Assembly (NCBI GenBank): GCA_948099385.1
Contig: CANUEZ040000205.1
Coordinates: 1,798,001 to 1,862,000 of the forward strand
Source of the DNA: Fasciola hepatica
Taxonomy: Eukaryota; Platyhelminthes; Trematoda; Plagiorchiida; Fasciolidae
Direction: 5' to 3'
DNA: 64,000 bases
In this document: piece after piece, positions 26,817 through 37,266 of the stretch
Numbering within the stretch: position 1 is the stretch's first letter
Layout of the letters: every line of letters starts with the position of its first letter
Notes under the pieces: generated by a model
Seen by the model: the letters and a program-made list of their open reading frames with translations, nothing else
Told to the model about the DNA's origin: nothing
Database searches by the model: none
Made by a program: the position numbers and the translations under genes

Positions 26817-27065
26817 AACAAAATCGATATCCTACGTCCAGATTACTTACTTTGCGAAATCCGATTCACTGTACGATCAATTGCAAAAGTGGCAATCACA
26901 GTAGAAGACAAAGATCATCGTGCTCTACGTAATGGTCGTTTCAAATTTATTGAGCAGAAGAGCGTGCAACTTCGACCAGAACGCCTATTTGCTGATAGCT
27001 TGAAGAGATCTAGAGGGATAATTCGACAAACTGAAAAATCTGATGGGATCACAATTGTTGAATAA
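26817..27065 (+). CDS. candidate terminal exon, unknown protein
   Basis: An in-frame TAG that can serve as the acceptor precedes 26817; a second acceptor (GTCCAG) would start the exon at 26842. The frame then runs 82 codons to TAA at 27063. The reading is rich in Arg, Lys, Glu and Val with few low-complexity stretches, ending Gly-Ile-Thr-Ile-Val-Glu. Other frames here are closed. Being the last exon is inferred from the stop. It points towards the minus-strand candidate ending at 27163. No family is recognised. Confidence 0.45.
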   Translation, partial: NKIDILRPDYLLCEIRFTVRSIAKVAITVEDKDHRALRNGRFKFIEQKSVQLRPERLFADSLKRSRGIIRQTEKSDGITIVE

Positions 27066-27117
27066 TGTCACTGGGTATTCGGGAACGACACACGAAGTCG
27101 ATAAAATAATTATTCTC

Positions 27118-27128
27118 TTTATTTTATT
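27118..27128 (-). promoter_or_regulatory. poly(A) signals on the minus strand
   Basis: Two overlapping AATAAA hexamers on the minus strand, 35-40 nt downstream of the stop codon at 27163. Confidence 0.45.
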
Positions 27129-27162
27129 AGTTAGTCAAACCATGAGCGGAGTACTTTCAAAC

Positions 27163-27390
27163 TCAGTCTAACTGGTCCTCTGTGTCAAGCTCCTCAATAA
27201 CCCAGTGAAATCCATGAATCAGGAAGTCATAAAGCGCCAGACTGATTGGTACAATATCCTTAAAAAGGTTTTGAGCAATGGACGAGTTAACCATTGGAGT
27301 GCAAATGTTGCCTCTCTCAATCACAATTAATGTGTTATATGTCTTCGCCCTTATAGCACTCGCGGTTCTGTTTTTCACTGTATGTGGCAA
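27163..27390 (-). CDS. candidate terminal exon with poly(A) signals
   Basis: Minus-strand frame of 75 codons ending in TGA. The last 40 residues look strongly coding (hydrophobic/aromatic segment, then an acidic tail). Two overlapping AATAAA signals lie 35-40 nt after the stop, the expected distance. It overlaps the first exon of the two-exon plus-strand model at 27278-27379; both are unlikely to be right. Function unknown. Confidence 0.35.
   Translation of the reverse strand: MPHTVKNRTASAIRAKTYNTLIVIERGNICTPMVNSSIAQNLFKDIVPISLALYDFLIHGFHWVIEELDTEDQLD
27278..27379 (+). CDS. exon 1 of a possible small two-TM protein
   Basis: Begins with ATG and runs 34 codons into a GTATGT donor (27380). It encodes a short polar N-terminus and a hydrophobic segment (Leu/Ile/Val/Ala/Phe) long enough to cross a membrane. 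It ends in phase 0, which fits exon 2 at 27676. The joined product would be 72 residues with two membrane segments, a size and topology seen in small ER or V-ATPase accessory subunits. I see no diagnostic motif. The opposite strand has a competing candidate. Confidence 0.33.
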
Positions 27391-27675
27391 ACCATTGAAA
27401 TCATTCTGTCATCTGGAGACAGTGCAAACGGTAATTCCATTGACAACATACTCGATTATCACAGGCTAGTTGCCAACGAAATCAGTATCACTTCATATTG
27501 ACGAGATAAGCATATTTTTCGGGGCACAAAGTACTTTCGGTGTAACTGTTCGGAAGCATGAATAACAATTATGTTCTTTAATAATCGACATCCTTTTTAC
27601 GATATTTGTTTCCTCTGGTCTACTCCAAATGGTTTCCGTATAGCGACTGACATTTCTTCGAATGATACGTATCAG

Positions 27676-27792
27676 ATCCGTCAAGGAACAGTTGACATGT
27701 GCATTGGTGTGCTCGTTACTCTACTCTGTTGCATAATTTCAGTGTACCTCCTATATGAACCTCCATTCTGGGACATAAACTTTTATCGATAG
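27676..27792 (+). CDS. exon 2 of a possible small two-TM protein
   Basis: Follows a TATCAG acceptor and is open in phase 0 for 38 codons to TAG. It encodes a short polar loop, a second hydrophobic segment with a Cys-Cys pair, and a Pro/aromatic C-terminus. The 296-bp intron before it starts GTATGT. Pairing with 27278-27379 is inferred from matching phase and strand. Confidence 0.33.
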   Translation: MRQGTVDMCIGVLVTLLCCIISVYLLYEPPFWDINFYR

Positions 27793-28144
27793 ACTGCTCA
27801 TGTTTACCCCATCTAGAAGCCCCGTGATTCTTCTCTGCTTTTCAAACACCAACTCACTTCTACCTTACAATTTCAACTATAATTTTCAAAACCTTGACCA
27901 GAAACAAATCATCTTGCATCCAGGCACCATTCTCTCATGAATTAAAAACAACATGTGATTAGCCAACATTATTCTACCAACATATTTTTGAAATACCTCC
28001 CGACTGACTGAGTTTCTGCAGAAATAGGGGAAATAACCAGACTGTGCAACATCGTCATATGCAAGTTGCCAATAAATCGGTCGTCTTAAGAATCCAGATG
28101 AATCAATATCTGACCCACGACTGCCAAATCCGTGCACATGCAAT

Positions 28145-28168
28145 CACAAACACACACACACACACAAG
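28145..28168. repeat. (CA)n microsatellite
   Basis: Short run of ACACAC with one interruption at its start. Confidence 0.8.
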
Positions 28169-28654
28169 CACTGCTGAATCTAGATTGCTCCGTCAAGTGT
28201 TGTACCAACAAATTGTTCTGTGGATCAGCTAATTACTGCAATTGAGTTGATGTTTACCACTTTTCATTTCACTAAGTACTCCAGAAAACTACCATTGTGA
28301 GGAGATCAGGAAAAATAAAAAAATGGGAAGACGTGTATGGGTAGTTCTACTCTCTGATGGGCCGTAAAAAATGGTCGGAAACCAGGCTGAGGAACGTCGA
28401 CCAGCACAGGGAGACTGGAATTCTGACAAGCCCTCCTCAACTGTTGAAATGTCAGCCATAAGTCGAAAAACCGTGGATAGCTTAAAATATCGCTGATGCG
28501 TATGTGTTCAAAACACATAGACGGTCCTAAATGTATTCAGGAATGCATATATGATAAAAATAATATAAATGATATTCAATGACTCGCCTACCAAATTTTC
28601 GCGATACCATGTGAAGGTTACCAATTCTTCTAACAATACGTATATTTGCGCAAG

Positions 28655-28888
28655 AATTGGGTTGAGTTCCATAACCAGCGTATTCCTGCAACGAAACCAG
28701 CTTTCATATGGATTATTTGTGTTCGTGGAATGATTGTGCAAACGAAAGAGACTAGTACAGAGCATATTCAATTCTTGAATGAAGTCATCCAAGTAATTCA
28801 GAAACCACCGAATGCAAAAGAACTTATCTGGCAGCATCATTTTCCAGTTCAAATTGACTGCAGGTCACTACCACTCTTTGATCGTTAA
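28655..28888 (+). CDS. candidate terminal exon, unknown
   Basis: A pyrimidine-rich stretch and GCAAG acceptor precede 28655. The frame is open for 77 codons to TAA with codon use that looks coding, and the product is amphipathic with several Trp, Gln and Pro residues. The antisense strand is also open here (28508-28852), which weakens the call. No AATAAA follows closely. No family is recognised. Confidence 0.33.
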   Translation, partial: NWVEFHNQRIPATKPAFIWIICVRGMIVQTKETSTEHIQFLNEVIQVIQKPPNAKELIWQHHFPVQIDCRSLPLFDR

Positions 28889-31192
28889 ATCTGCATTAGA
28901 TTAAACTTGGTTCGGTTTCTCGAAAGACCAAGAATCCTTTACCTAAGATTGAGGCAGACTTTGACTCTCAAGGATTAAAACACCTAACGACCACAAACGT
29001 GAATGAAAATTTGAACTGAAAAAACACTCCGAAAACAGGCCAAGTCCGGAGTCTGTATCCATCCTAAAGTTTATTACTCACCCAGGTATAGAATCCGGAA
29101 TATGATAATTTGCCCAACCAGTTACTTGGAGTTTATAACCAGTTGCAACTAGTTGTATCACTTTCAACAGCTACCCAAGAAACACAAACAGAAAAAGTGC
29201 ATGATTGTTTTTTTAAGGCATTCCACTAGAAGATCCACAATACCTAGAAATAAAAGTGCTTTCTGTGCTGGTTCATTAGCCACAAAATGCTATTGGATTG
29301 CCTTACAATTGGAAATTATGGAGCATTGTTTACACTTATTCCGAGCATTTATTTTGTATATTGGCTTCAAATGGCCACCGATATTCACTAATGGAAATCA
29401 GACAAATAACTGTTTTTCCCGTATGCCATTGATATGATTTACATCAGATAAAGTCAAGACAAACACGTTTTATTCGTCCCGAGGGGCCAAAATTCAGCAG
29501 TCACATAATCACGTACTATACTGTAAATAAGGAACTATGAAAAAACTAGGGAAAAATGCCAGTTCACTGAGATTCTTGTTGACCGGGCTTGTTAAGGAGT
29601 CGTGCAATATAGGTGATAACAGAACAGCTGTAAGCTATCGTACAACGGAAAAGTGTTGGTAATTTTCCTGAGTTGAGGAATTTGCAACGCTTTTAAATAG
29701 ATCACTGTGAACTGAATCAGCGCCGTCGTTGAATAGGTTTGTAGAAATGTTGTGGCAAAAATTGAATAGCTTTGTCAACAGATCTCAGCAAAGCAAACAT
29801 TCGCTATGATGACACTTTTTGAAAATAGATTGATCAAATCGGAAATAAGTTTGAAGTCAATTGCGTTTAGCCCGGAACGATTACAGTTGATCCATTGGGT
29901 GAAAGTGCGGGATAAAGGCATACACCCGTAGCATTGAGAATTGCTTTGGTATAAACATATAGAAAAATATCTCCCTGACTTTTGTGGAACGGTGAGAATA
30001 TGGTCAGATCATAATAGATTTTGTGTTCGAATAAATTCAAGGTACTTTACTGACGGCAGCCAGAGGATGCCATTTTTGTTAGCATATGCATGTGGAGTCA
30101 ATTTTACAATGTCTACATACCCCTCTTTTTCACAAAAGAAAAAAAAACAAATCAAGAAATCTGAAAAAATTCACAGTTATGTTGCTGTCCGAAGACCACT
30201 CGAATGTGTTCAAAACCCTTGCTGCATAACAGGAAAAGCAGGCTCATTGAGGTAGTCTACAAAAATACCACATTGTCTGCGCGTTACAAGACCAAAGGGT
30301 TGTCGAAATTGGACGTGGTCAGATAAAATTACAATGATGAAAGTCTGAATGGTACTCGCAGAGCGAATGTGAAGCAACTTTCCTCTTCAACCGCAGATGA
30401 AGGCATCAGTATAATCTGGAAACTGGATTCTCCCAGTTTTGGTTTGTTTTTCGTTTAGGGATAAAATTATGTAGTCGGACAAACAGGCAAGAACACATAC
30501 AGTGAAGTATGACTAGCTATAGGCTCGCTGGTTTGGATTAAATCAGTTCAATTTTTATGTCATTTTTGAAACGTGAGTCTCCTAAACATGTTTCTAACAA
30601 CGGATGTGCAAGCTTTAGGCCGGAACTAAGAGGTACCCTCTCTTTTCGTTTGGGTGTGATGTAGTGACTCTCCAACAACCAGATATGTTATTCTTGTGTT
30701 GGTTGATAAAACCGGGAATGTGATGGTAGCATATTCATTCAGTACCATCGGAGATACACCATTCAGCCCACTTAACTTCCTCGAATTCACTGTATTTCAT
30801 TCTCTGCAAACTCGTTGCACTTCAAATAAGATGTAATGTTGTTCTCTGGAAAAGTGTAATCCGCATATTCGTCGAAATGAGACAGATGACTTTACTATCC
30901 TTTTGACTGAGCTCCTGAACATCCACCTTCGGTTTGCAACCGCTGGATGAATTTCCCTACAGGATCTTTCAAATATTATGCATTCTTTGGTAACTTAGTA
31001 CACTAGTATCGATTGAGCGCAGATCGCATTTGGTCTTTTTAACTGATGATACTTTTTTGAAAAGATTTTGTGAGTACTTAATGCTTGAACTTGGATGTGA
31101 GTTCTTCCCCGTACCGTAGTTGTATGAGGCTGGGGGAGAAAGACTGATGGATTCAAAAGTGAATAGTCTCTCATGCACAACAATTTTCTTAC
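28889..31192. other. stretch without a firm gene
   Basis: Two plus-strand frames (29153-29437 and 29941-30255) have coding-like parts but no consistent splice boundaries. A minus-strand frame at 30969-31262 overlaps the start of the next exon candidate. Nothing else stands out. Confidence 0.4.
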
Positions 31193-31389
31193 CACAATTT
31201 TGAAAAGCTATTCGGAAGACCACAGTGCGTTGACGGATTCGAGCGCAAAAAACTACCCACATTAGACTGTGCAGTTATTTCTGGGAATTTAGAGATAAAA
31301 AGTAGGGTCGCGCTCCTATTTCCTATTTTAGGTACTAATGCACTGGGTAAATTGTTCGCGGTTGGTCTTGCTATGTTTAGAAGTGGCAT
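31193..31389 (-). CDS. candidate 5' exon with a GTAAGA donor
   Basis: Minus-strand frame opening with ATG at 31389 and reaching a GTAAGA donor after 31193, ending in phase 2. The product is polar with Asn, Ser and Pro, one hydrophobic patch and one Cys. The ATG could be internal if the acceptor-like CATAG 25 bp downstream is used instead. No downstream exon was phased to it. Confidence 0.33.
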
Positions 31390-32233
31390 GTCGAAATCTT
31401 CTGTTATCAGAATTTCCAGTGATATGACGACGCCCTACTCCAAACAGAATATCGTTATTGACAAAAAACATATTATTTTGTATACATCCTGGAAGAAAAA
31501 TTTAAAATGTCCATTGAAAACAATGCTGTCCAAAAGCTGACATGATATCTACTGAAATCTCCACACATTATGCGCAATAGTGAATCAGTTTCTTCCACAA
31601 AGGCTGTGGCAAATGTTTCTATTAGGCACTGGAAATGATTACCGGGTAGTATTCGAGGAATCAAGACACTTACAAAAACGGCACACTCAAATTATCGAAA
31701 TACCTATGTTAACAGTGGCGCCCACATGTCCTGACTTGCATCAAACTTGAATAAGTATGTAATGACACCTCCATTTCTCTGATATTCAGGACACGACTGT
31801 CGACGTTATAATCTCTGAAGCCTTCTAGTTTATTATTACTATGATCATAAACTTCATGGAGCCAGGTTTCTTGGAGAGGAAAGGCACTTATCTGTGCTTA
31901 TTTCCAACTTCGTTACGCTTCCAGTAAGGGAACAAATAGTGTTGCCGATCAGAGTTAGCAAAACCATACATGACAACATTTAATCCGTAGAAACAAGTTT
32001 CCGTCTTGCTTTGTGTTTCTTTCCACAACCGTTAATTATTCGACGAATATTTTTCGATTCACTATGTAGAGCTTTTTTAAAAGTAGTGGTGGTGCTAAGA
32101 GTGCGGTATTCTAATCGCTGATGTTCTCCCACTATCAGTTATCAATGGGCTAGACAACCCGAGACCATTCATTTTGTTAGGGATTGCGTAGGTTTGAGAA
32201 TGACCATTAACCACTGAGCTACTGCTCATTCTC

Positions 32234-32494
32234 CTAATTATTAATAAAATATTCATCCCTTTTCAAAATGAGATGGTACAATTGTGTGCTGTTTCCACTT
32301 GTACGCCTGAACCTTTTTCTCGATATTTCTTTCCCTGCCAGCTTTCTGCAGACTTGTAATTCATATCTCATCAAGTATTGCGTACTCCGATCAAACTTAT
32401 TTCCGACTGGTACCTTTGACCGAATATGAGTGGTAATTCTCTCGTTGGAACCATAATCTGCATATATTGTCAACGGAGTAAGACTGACCTTCAT
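32234..32494 (-). CDS. 86-codon basic ORF, possible terminal exon
   Basis: Minus-strand frame with ATG at 32494 and stop at 32234. It is strongly basic (many Arg and Lys in the second half) with varied composition and coding-like codons. An acceptor-like ATGCAG lies about 40 bp after the ATG, so the ATG may not be the true start. The sequence after the stop has AATAAT but no AATAAA. Function unknown. Confidence 0.37.
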   Translation of the reverse strand: MKVSLTPLTIYADYGSNERITTHIRSKVPVGNKFDRSTQYLMRYELQVCRKLAGKEISRKRFRRTSGNSTQLYHLILKRDEYFINN

Positions 32495-34269
32495 GTGATT
32501 TTGCCTTTCACCGGAATAATCACAGGAAACTTGACCACTTTGATATGGTTAGATCTTCACCACATTTTCACATGTGTCGACCGCTTTTAACTGATACATC
32601 CAGTGAAACAATGAGGAAAATGTTTCACATAAATTTTTTTTTAATTTCCGGTGTTCTTTTTTTATCACTAATGATAGGGGGACGCCGTTTCAGTCCGACC
32701 ACCTCCCAGATCTGAATCGTCTCATTCCATTTAATCACATTCTTACCCACCATAGAAACGATTGTGAGAAAGATTCCGCAGACAACAACGGGTTTCACTC
32801 AAAACATATTCCGTCATGTGGACAGATGCCGATCCGGAAAAAAGTTGCTCGTTTTTTTCCTAGCACCGCAATAAATTGGTCAGTGCTTTTGGAGGGGCAC
32901 ATTTTGGAGTATAACATATTTACTCCGTCCAAATCTGTCACATTACGGAAGTTCTTCCCGTTTTCATTTTATTCACCTGTGTTTTGTCTTCCGCACAGTT
33001 TGCTTCGTTGCAGATTTTCAGGAAAATTTGTTATGATAACCAATAATACTGACATTGAACCGAATTCTGATCAGCATTGGTAAGAAGCAAGCAAAAATAC
33101 GGGATATGGAAGTTCATATATCAAACATCTGTGTGTAACCGTAAAGAGAACTTGGTGACAGATAATTTAAAACGGAAAGAAAAATACGGGCACGTATTTC
33201 GATATTACTGTTGCAACCAACCTGGGAGGGTTTATACTTCTGTGGTATGGAATAAGATTTAGTTTAGTTCCTTTCCTCCACAGTATGTATATAGTGCCAC
33301 TTTTTCGTATTTCCTATTTCAGTAAAAGTATGATTTCATCGTTGAAAAATAACCGAATAGAATACCACACACACAACAAGAGCACCACGTTGTCATTACC
33401 GGTCATTATTTATGATGCAACAAGGATTTCAGAAAATATTTCAAACACTTCATTTATTTGCTTTCAGTAAGGTTTTAGAGCTGAGGAATATTCTAGGCCA
33501 CGACAAGAACGCTGCAGATGGTGGTCTTGTGGGAATACACAAATTCTTATCGCATTTGTTTATCCTTTTCATTTAGCAGTCCTTCTAATTCGGACGCACC
33601 TTTTCTATGTACGTCAACCTATTGAGATTTACTTTCCCCTTTTTATTCCGGATTATGAGAAAGTGGTTTTCCTTTTGGTCTGTGGTTCTTTCATATGCCT
33701 CTCATTTTCCAACGTCGGAAACATTCGAATAACTCGTCTGCTGAATTGTTACTTGTTGCACACAACAAAAAGGGTGAACTTAGGCTTCTCCAGCTCTAGT
33801 GGTTGTGACGGAGTCAGGTCTGTGAGTCATTTGAATTTACGAGCGAATTCGAACTGGCTTTCACACTGCTTCCATAGTTTGTCACGATGTGTCATTTATC
33901 ATTATAGATAAACAGATCACTGCAAACCAGCTTCGTTGATCTGGTGGCTAAATATTGGATTACTTCGATCGCCACAGGTTTTTATATTATGGTGTAATCA
34001 GTGGATGCGCATCAACGACTACTTTCATTGTTTGGGAACTGTGGACCATGTTGTGCGAACAAGTTTCAGCTTACCACACTTTTCCCCTACTTTTAGTCGA
34101 TATTCTTGGTTCATTCGGGAAAAACCTCATATATCTCTGTCTATGAAACCTCTTTAAAGCTAAAAAATAATCCCGATATTTGTGCAGCGAAGACTCATAG
34201 ACTGTTGTTAATGCATGGTGAATCTCTTTCTACTGAACGATGTCCTCGAAAGGCAGTATATTGATTTCG
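32495..34269. other. stretch without a firm gene
   Basis: Several 60-85 codon plus-strand frames lie here (32826-33083, 33077-33262, 33663-33911, 33955-34146). The last could be an exon for a hydrophobic protein starting after a CCACAG acceptor near 33979. None could be phased to another exon. Confidence 0.35.
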
Positions 34270-34290
34270 TCATTTATTTTGATGAACTAT
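34270..34290 (-). CDS. very short terminal exon of the 34.3-34.8 kb gene
   Basis: A strong acceptor (TTTTTCAG) is followed by six codons and TGA, in phase 0 with the exon ending at 34374. An AATAAA overlaps the stop codon. The brevity makes this the least certain exon of the model. Confidence 0.35.
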   Translation of the reverse strand: MVHQNK

Positions 34291-34373
34291 CTGAAAAATC
34301 ACGCCAACCCAGAAATCATAACACGTATGTTGGAAAGTGCAAGGATGAATAAAGTTTGAAATGGAACGCATAC

Positions 34374-34474
34374 CTGAATGAGTTTATGTTGTATCTTATT
34401 GTACGTTGTATCCATAAGAGCAACCACCATGATCATTTGCGAAACGTGAGTCGGGTAATCACAAGCGAAATGAA
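34374..34474 (-). CDS. internal exon of the 34.3-34.8 kb gene
   Basis: Acceptor ACTTAG before 34474, donor GTATGC after 34374, 101 bp open. It starts with two bases that complete the codon begun in the exon at 34607-34757 and ends in phase 0. It encodes a His/Cys/Tyr-containing start and a Met/Val-rich helix-like stretch. Codons are clearly coding-like. No family is recognised. Confidence 0.48.
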
Positions 34475-34578
34475 CTAAGTGTAATTGAGCGTGTGATGTG
34501 CACGGCACCGACTTTTGTAATGTGCTTCATGTCTCCACGGCTCTGCATGCATGTTTAGTGTATCCTTCTTTGAATATT

Positions 34579-34610
34579 ATATGTATATATACATATGTAT
34601 ATATACATAT
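34579..34610. repeat. self-complementary TATG/TATA repeat
   Basis: Two copies of a TATGTATATATACA-type unit that are palindromic. The splice donor of the minus-strand exon ending at 34607 falls inside it. Confidence 0.75.
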
Positions 34611-34757
34611 TAATTCATTAGCCATTTTCCCAGTCGTGGACGAAGGTAAACTACGGTCAAAGTTAATTTCATAACAATGCAGTTCATAGCTTCTCAAGTT
34701 CCCTATTTCTTCAAAACAATCAAGACAGTGACTGAAGGCTCCTATTTGGAGAGTCCA
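34607..34757 (-). CDS. internal exon of the 34.3-34.8 kb gene
   Basis: A pyrimidine-rich acceptor (TTTGTCAG) precedes 34757 and the donor after 34607 is GTATAT, lying inside an AT-rich self-complementary repeat. The 151 bp start in phase 0 and end in phase 1, matching the next exon across a 132-bp intron. It encodes about 50 residues with several Cys and acidic/aromatic residues. The ATG-started ORF at 35599-35841 could be an upstream exon, but I found no clear phase-0 donor there. Confidence 0.48.
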
Positions 34758-35154
34758 CTGACAAACCATAACGAAGTTTCTAAAGTTAGTACCTGATTCA
34801 GAATTGACAACCTGTGTCCATGTGGTCGTTGTTCTTGATGTAAGCAGCGTCTAACACAGACAGAACTATCGACAATCCACTGCATTATATAATTAATGGA
34901 TTCTTCGAACAGGAGCTGCATGATGAATCCTTACACAAAATTCAATGCCATACCACTCATGTGCACATAGCTGCCACGTTCTGTAGGTTGTTCATAAAGC
35001 TGAACGGCTTTGTTGAACTTAGGCTGGTTCAGAGAAGCCACCCATCATAGGAGTCGATCGCTATGCGGGAAGCGGGTTGGTACTGTTCAGAGTAAGTGAC
35101 GGAAGCGTGCTATATCATGTAGTGCAGGTGTTCAACAAACAGTTGAGAGCCAGC

Positions 35155-35225
35155 CCAGAAGGGCTTGTGGTTCGCGTATTCGATTCACAATCAATCATCT
35201 CCGGTTCGAGTCCCCGTGGGGATTT
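35155..35225 (+). repeat. tRNA-like SINE fragment (B box)
   Basis: An exact RNA polymerase III B-box motif, GGTTCGAGTCC, at 35203-35213, flanked by GC-richer tRNA-like sequence with a poor A box. It cannot fold as a complete tRNA. A degenerate tRNA-derived SINE is the simplest reading. Confidence 0.4.
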
Positions 35226-35598
35226 GGTGGATGTGCATTGCTACTGATTCCCAACAAGAAGTTACCAGCTGTACCTTTCATTCATGGTTTTCAGTTGTGA
35301 GTTGAGAGTTGAAGCAGCATGACGAATCATGTTTTGACAAAATCTAAATTTGGTTGTGGAGTTTCCAGTGCGATTAAGTGCAGTCAGTGGCATTATGCAA
35401 AACAGATCCCTGATAAATAGAACTGTAGTCAGGCCCTGAACATCTTACTTTCTAATTATTGACAAATGTCGATGTATGAGAGACGTTTGCAACGAGATAG
35501 CCGGGGAATTCAAAAGCTGATGTTACTTCAGCACAGTGAAATGCCCAAAATGTCGCTCTGAAGTCGGTACCTGAAGCCAGATAGAAGATACGTATCTG

Positions 35599-35841
35599 CT
35601 AATTACTTGTAGGTAACCTTATCTTTGGTATACATTCTTTTCTTGACTTTTTGTATTCCACGTTGCCGTAAGACGTAAACATCAATTTCTTGGTCGTGGT
35701 TCTTCGATCATACAGCCACAAGCCAAAGCCGTATTTGTTTGAATTTTGAAACAACACTTTTGTTTGTACAGTGCTAAAGAATACTAACTGAGCGATTCGT
35801 ACACAAAAACCTTTTTTTTCTCCAGTCATATATATCTTCAT
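35599..35841 (-). CDS. 80-codon ATG-started ORF, possible first exon
   Basis: Minus-strand ATG in a fair context (ACAATGA) begins an open frame of 80 codons. It has a basic start, a hydrophobic patch with Phe and Val, then a Lys/Arg/Thr-rich second half. Codon use looks coding. It lies about 0.8 kb upstream of the phase-linked exons at 34757 and below on the same strand. Its donor is unclear. Confidence 0.38.
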   Translation of the reverse strand: MKIYMTGEKKGFCVRIAQLVFFSTVQTKVLFQNSNKYGFGLWLYDRRTTTKKLMFTSYGNVEYKKSRKECIPKIRLPTSN

Positions 35842-35940
35842 TGTTATTGCTGTTCACGAGCGAATCGCTATGGAGTCCTAATATGCTGCCTTATATGGTA
35901 AGCAGTCCACGAACGCAAACACTATCAAAGATGCCATTAG

Positions 35941-36225
35941 TTATCTGTTTCTGACCCGAGAACGTTCAATTTCGTAAGCAATAGGGCGATGATGTATTAC
36001 AACAGCACCAAGCTGAGAACACTGGTTAGGCTCACAAAGCTGAATATTCACTTCCCAAACTGCACAACTCATTAGCCCTATTGGGAACAAGTGAGATTTG
36101 TAAGCGCAGTCGAATGTTTGATAAATTGGTGAAATTATTTTGGCAATATAACAAACAGAGTATTGTTGCGCATGTCCGTTGTACTTTGGCGGTAACGATG
36201 AAGTACAACAAATTAAATAAACCAT
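35941..36225 (-). CDS. 94-codon ATG-started ORF, Cys-rich, unknown
   Basis: Minus-strand frame with ATG and TAA, no internal stop, and codon use that looks coding throughout. It contains eight or so Cys residues spread along the chain and ends in an Arg-rich tail, compatible with a small secreted or extracellular domain, but lacks a clear signal peptide. No splice site is needed. Function unknown. Confidence 0.38.
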   Translation of the reverse strand: MVYLICCTSSLPPKYNGHAQQYSVCYIAKIISPIYQTFDCAYKSHLFPIGLMSCAVWEVNIQLCEPNQCSQLGAVVIHHRPIAYEIERSRVRNR

Positions 36226-36957
36226 TTATCTAATTTATTTTAGGAAGTAAAAACAGTCAAAGAGGATATATACTGCAGAGTTTCATAAACAGAGTGCTTG
36301 TGTATTTCTTGCAAACGATACAAGAGCAGCGTGTTTTCAACAATAGCTGTAGGAATTACTTTTATTTGCAAATAACTGGCAAATTAACTCACTCGAATTA
36401 AAAACCACTCAAACAACCAGTTTGGGACAATTTACTGATCTTTGGAACGATGCAAAGTGAAATCGTCTCATCCAGGTTATTCCTAGTTCACAGATTAGAA
36501 AATACTGTTTGTTGGCACGGCAAAATGTCACTACAAACAAAATGTCCCTATTGTCATAACCTCACTAGAAATGAACAACGTTGCTGAGATGAGATTGGGT
36601 CATTGGAAACCACTATCAAGAAATTCCCAATGGATTATCTGGTCAGATAATTCTTGAATTGAAAATAGCGTCCGTCCTACTATCAGCTGATACATTGCCA
36701 CTTTTATTCCAATCAGCCTCAATCACCTCAGCTACTATGAATTCCCAAAAAACATGAACTAGCTTCTAGTTATTCTTTGTATAAGACAGGTAGCCTATTT
36801 TGTCAAACATTATTGATGCCACTATCATTTTTCACTATTGTTAATTTTTTCTGTGGCAAGGTTTTACATGCATTTCCACTGTTATTTTGAATGATGCATC
36901 TTAGTTATTTACTGGTCAAGGAACAGCAGAACAGTAGACTTCATATACTAAGATTTA

Positions 36958-37266
36958 TCATGCATTGGGAATGTTTGAATGGTGGTATTGTTCAACTGTT
37001 TCATTCTTGTGGGGAATCACCAGCAGTGCTATGCAAGGAGCCTGAACTGAGGCTCGAACCCAGGGTGACTCGAAAACCCAAATGATAGAGATATACGGGC
37101 TTGTTCCTAACGGCTTATTGAACTTGTAGACCACGTTAAGTAGCGCCTTTCCAGTACTGACTTCGAATTTTGGCCGAGCATTTCCCTCACGGTTACAAAC
37201 TTCCATGCTGGATCGCTTCACTCTATTGGCATATGTAAAACGAAGACTATCCGGTAAAGAACACAC
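36958..37266 (-). repeat. probable SINE-like dispersed repeat with a tRNA-like B box
   Basis: The minus strand carries GGGTTCGAGCC (around 37050-37060), a B-box match, inside GC-richer sequence unlike its surroundings. The 102-codon open frame across it has the hallmarks of a translated tRNA-derived repeat rather than a gene. Boundaries are approximate. Confidence 0.35.

Noticed and set aside
26842..26860. GTAAGT donor on the minus strand
   Set aside because: It lies inside the plus-strand terminal exon at 26817-27065, which has far better coding character.
34577..34612. Possible cruciform origin or regulatory palindrome
   Set aside because: Simple AT-rich microsatellite; no other evidence of function.
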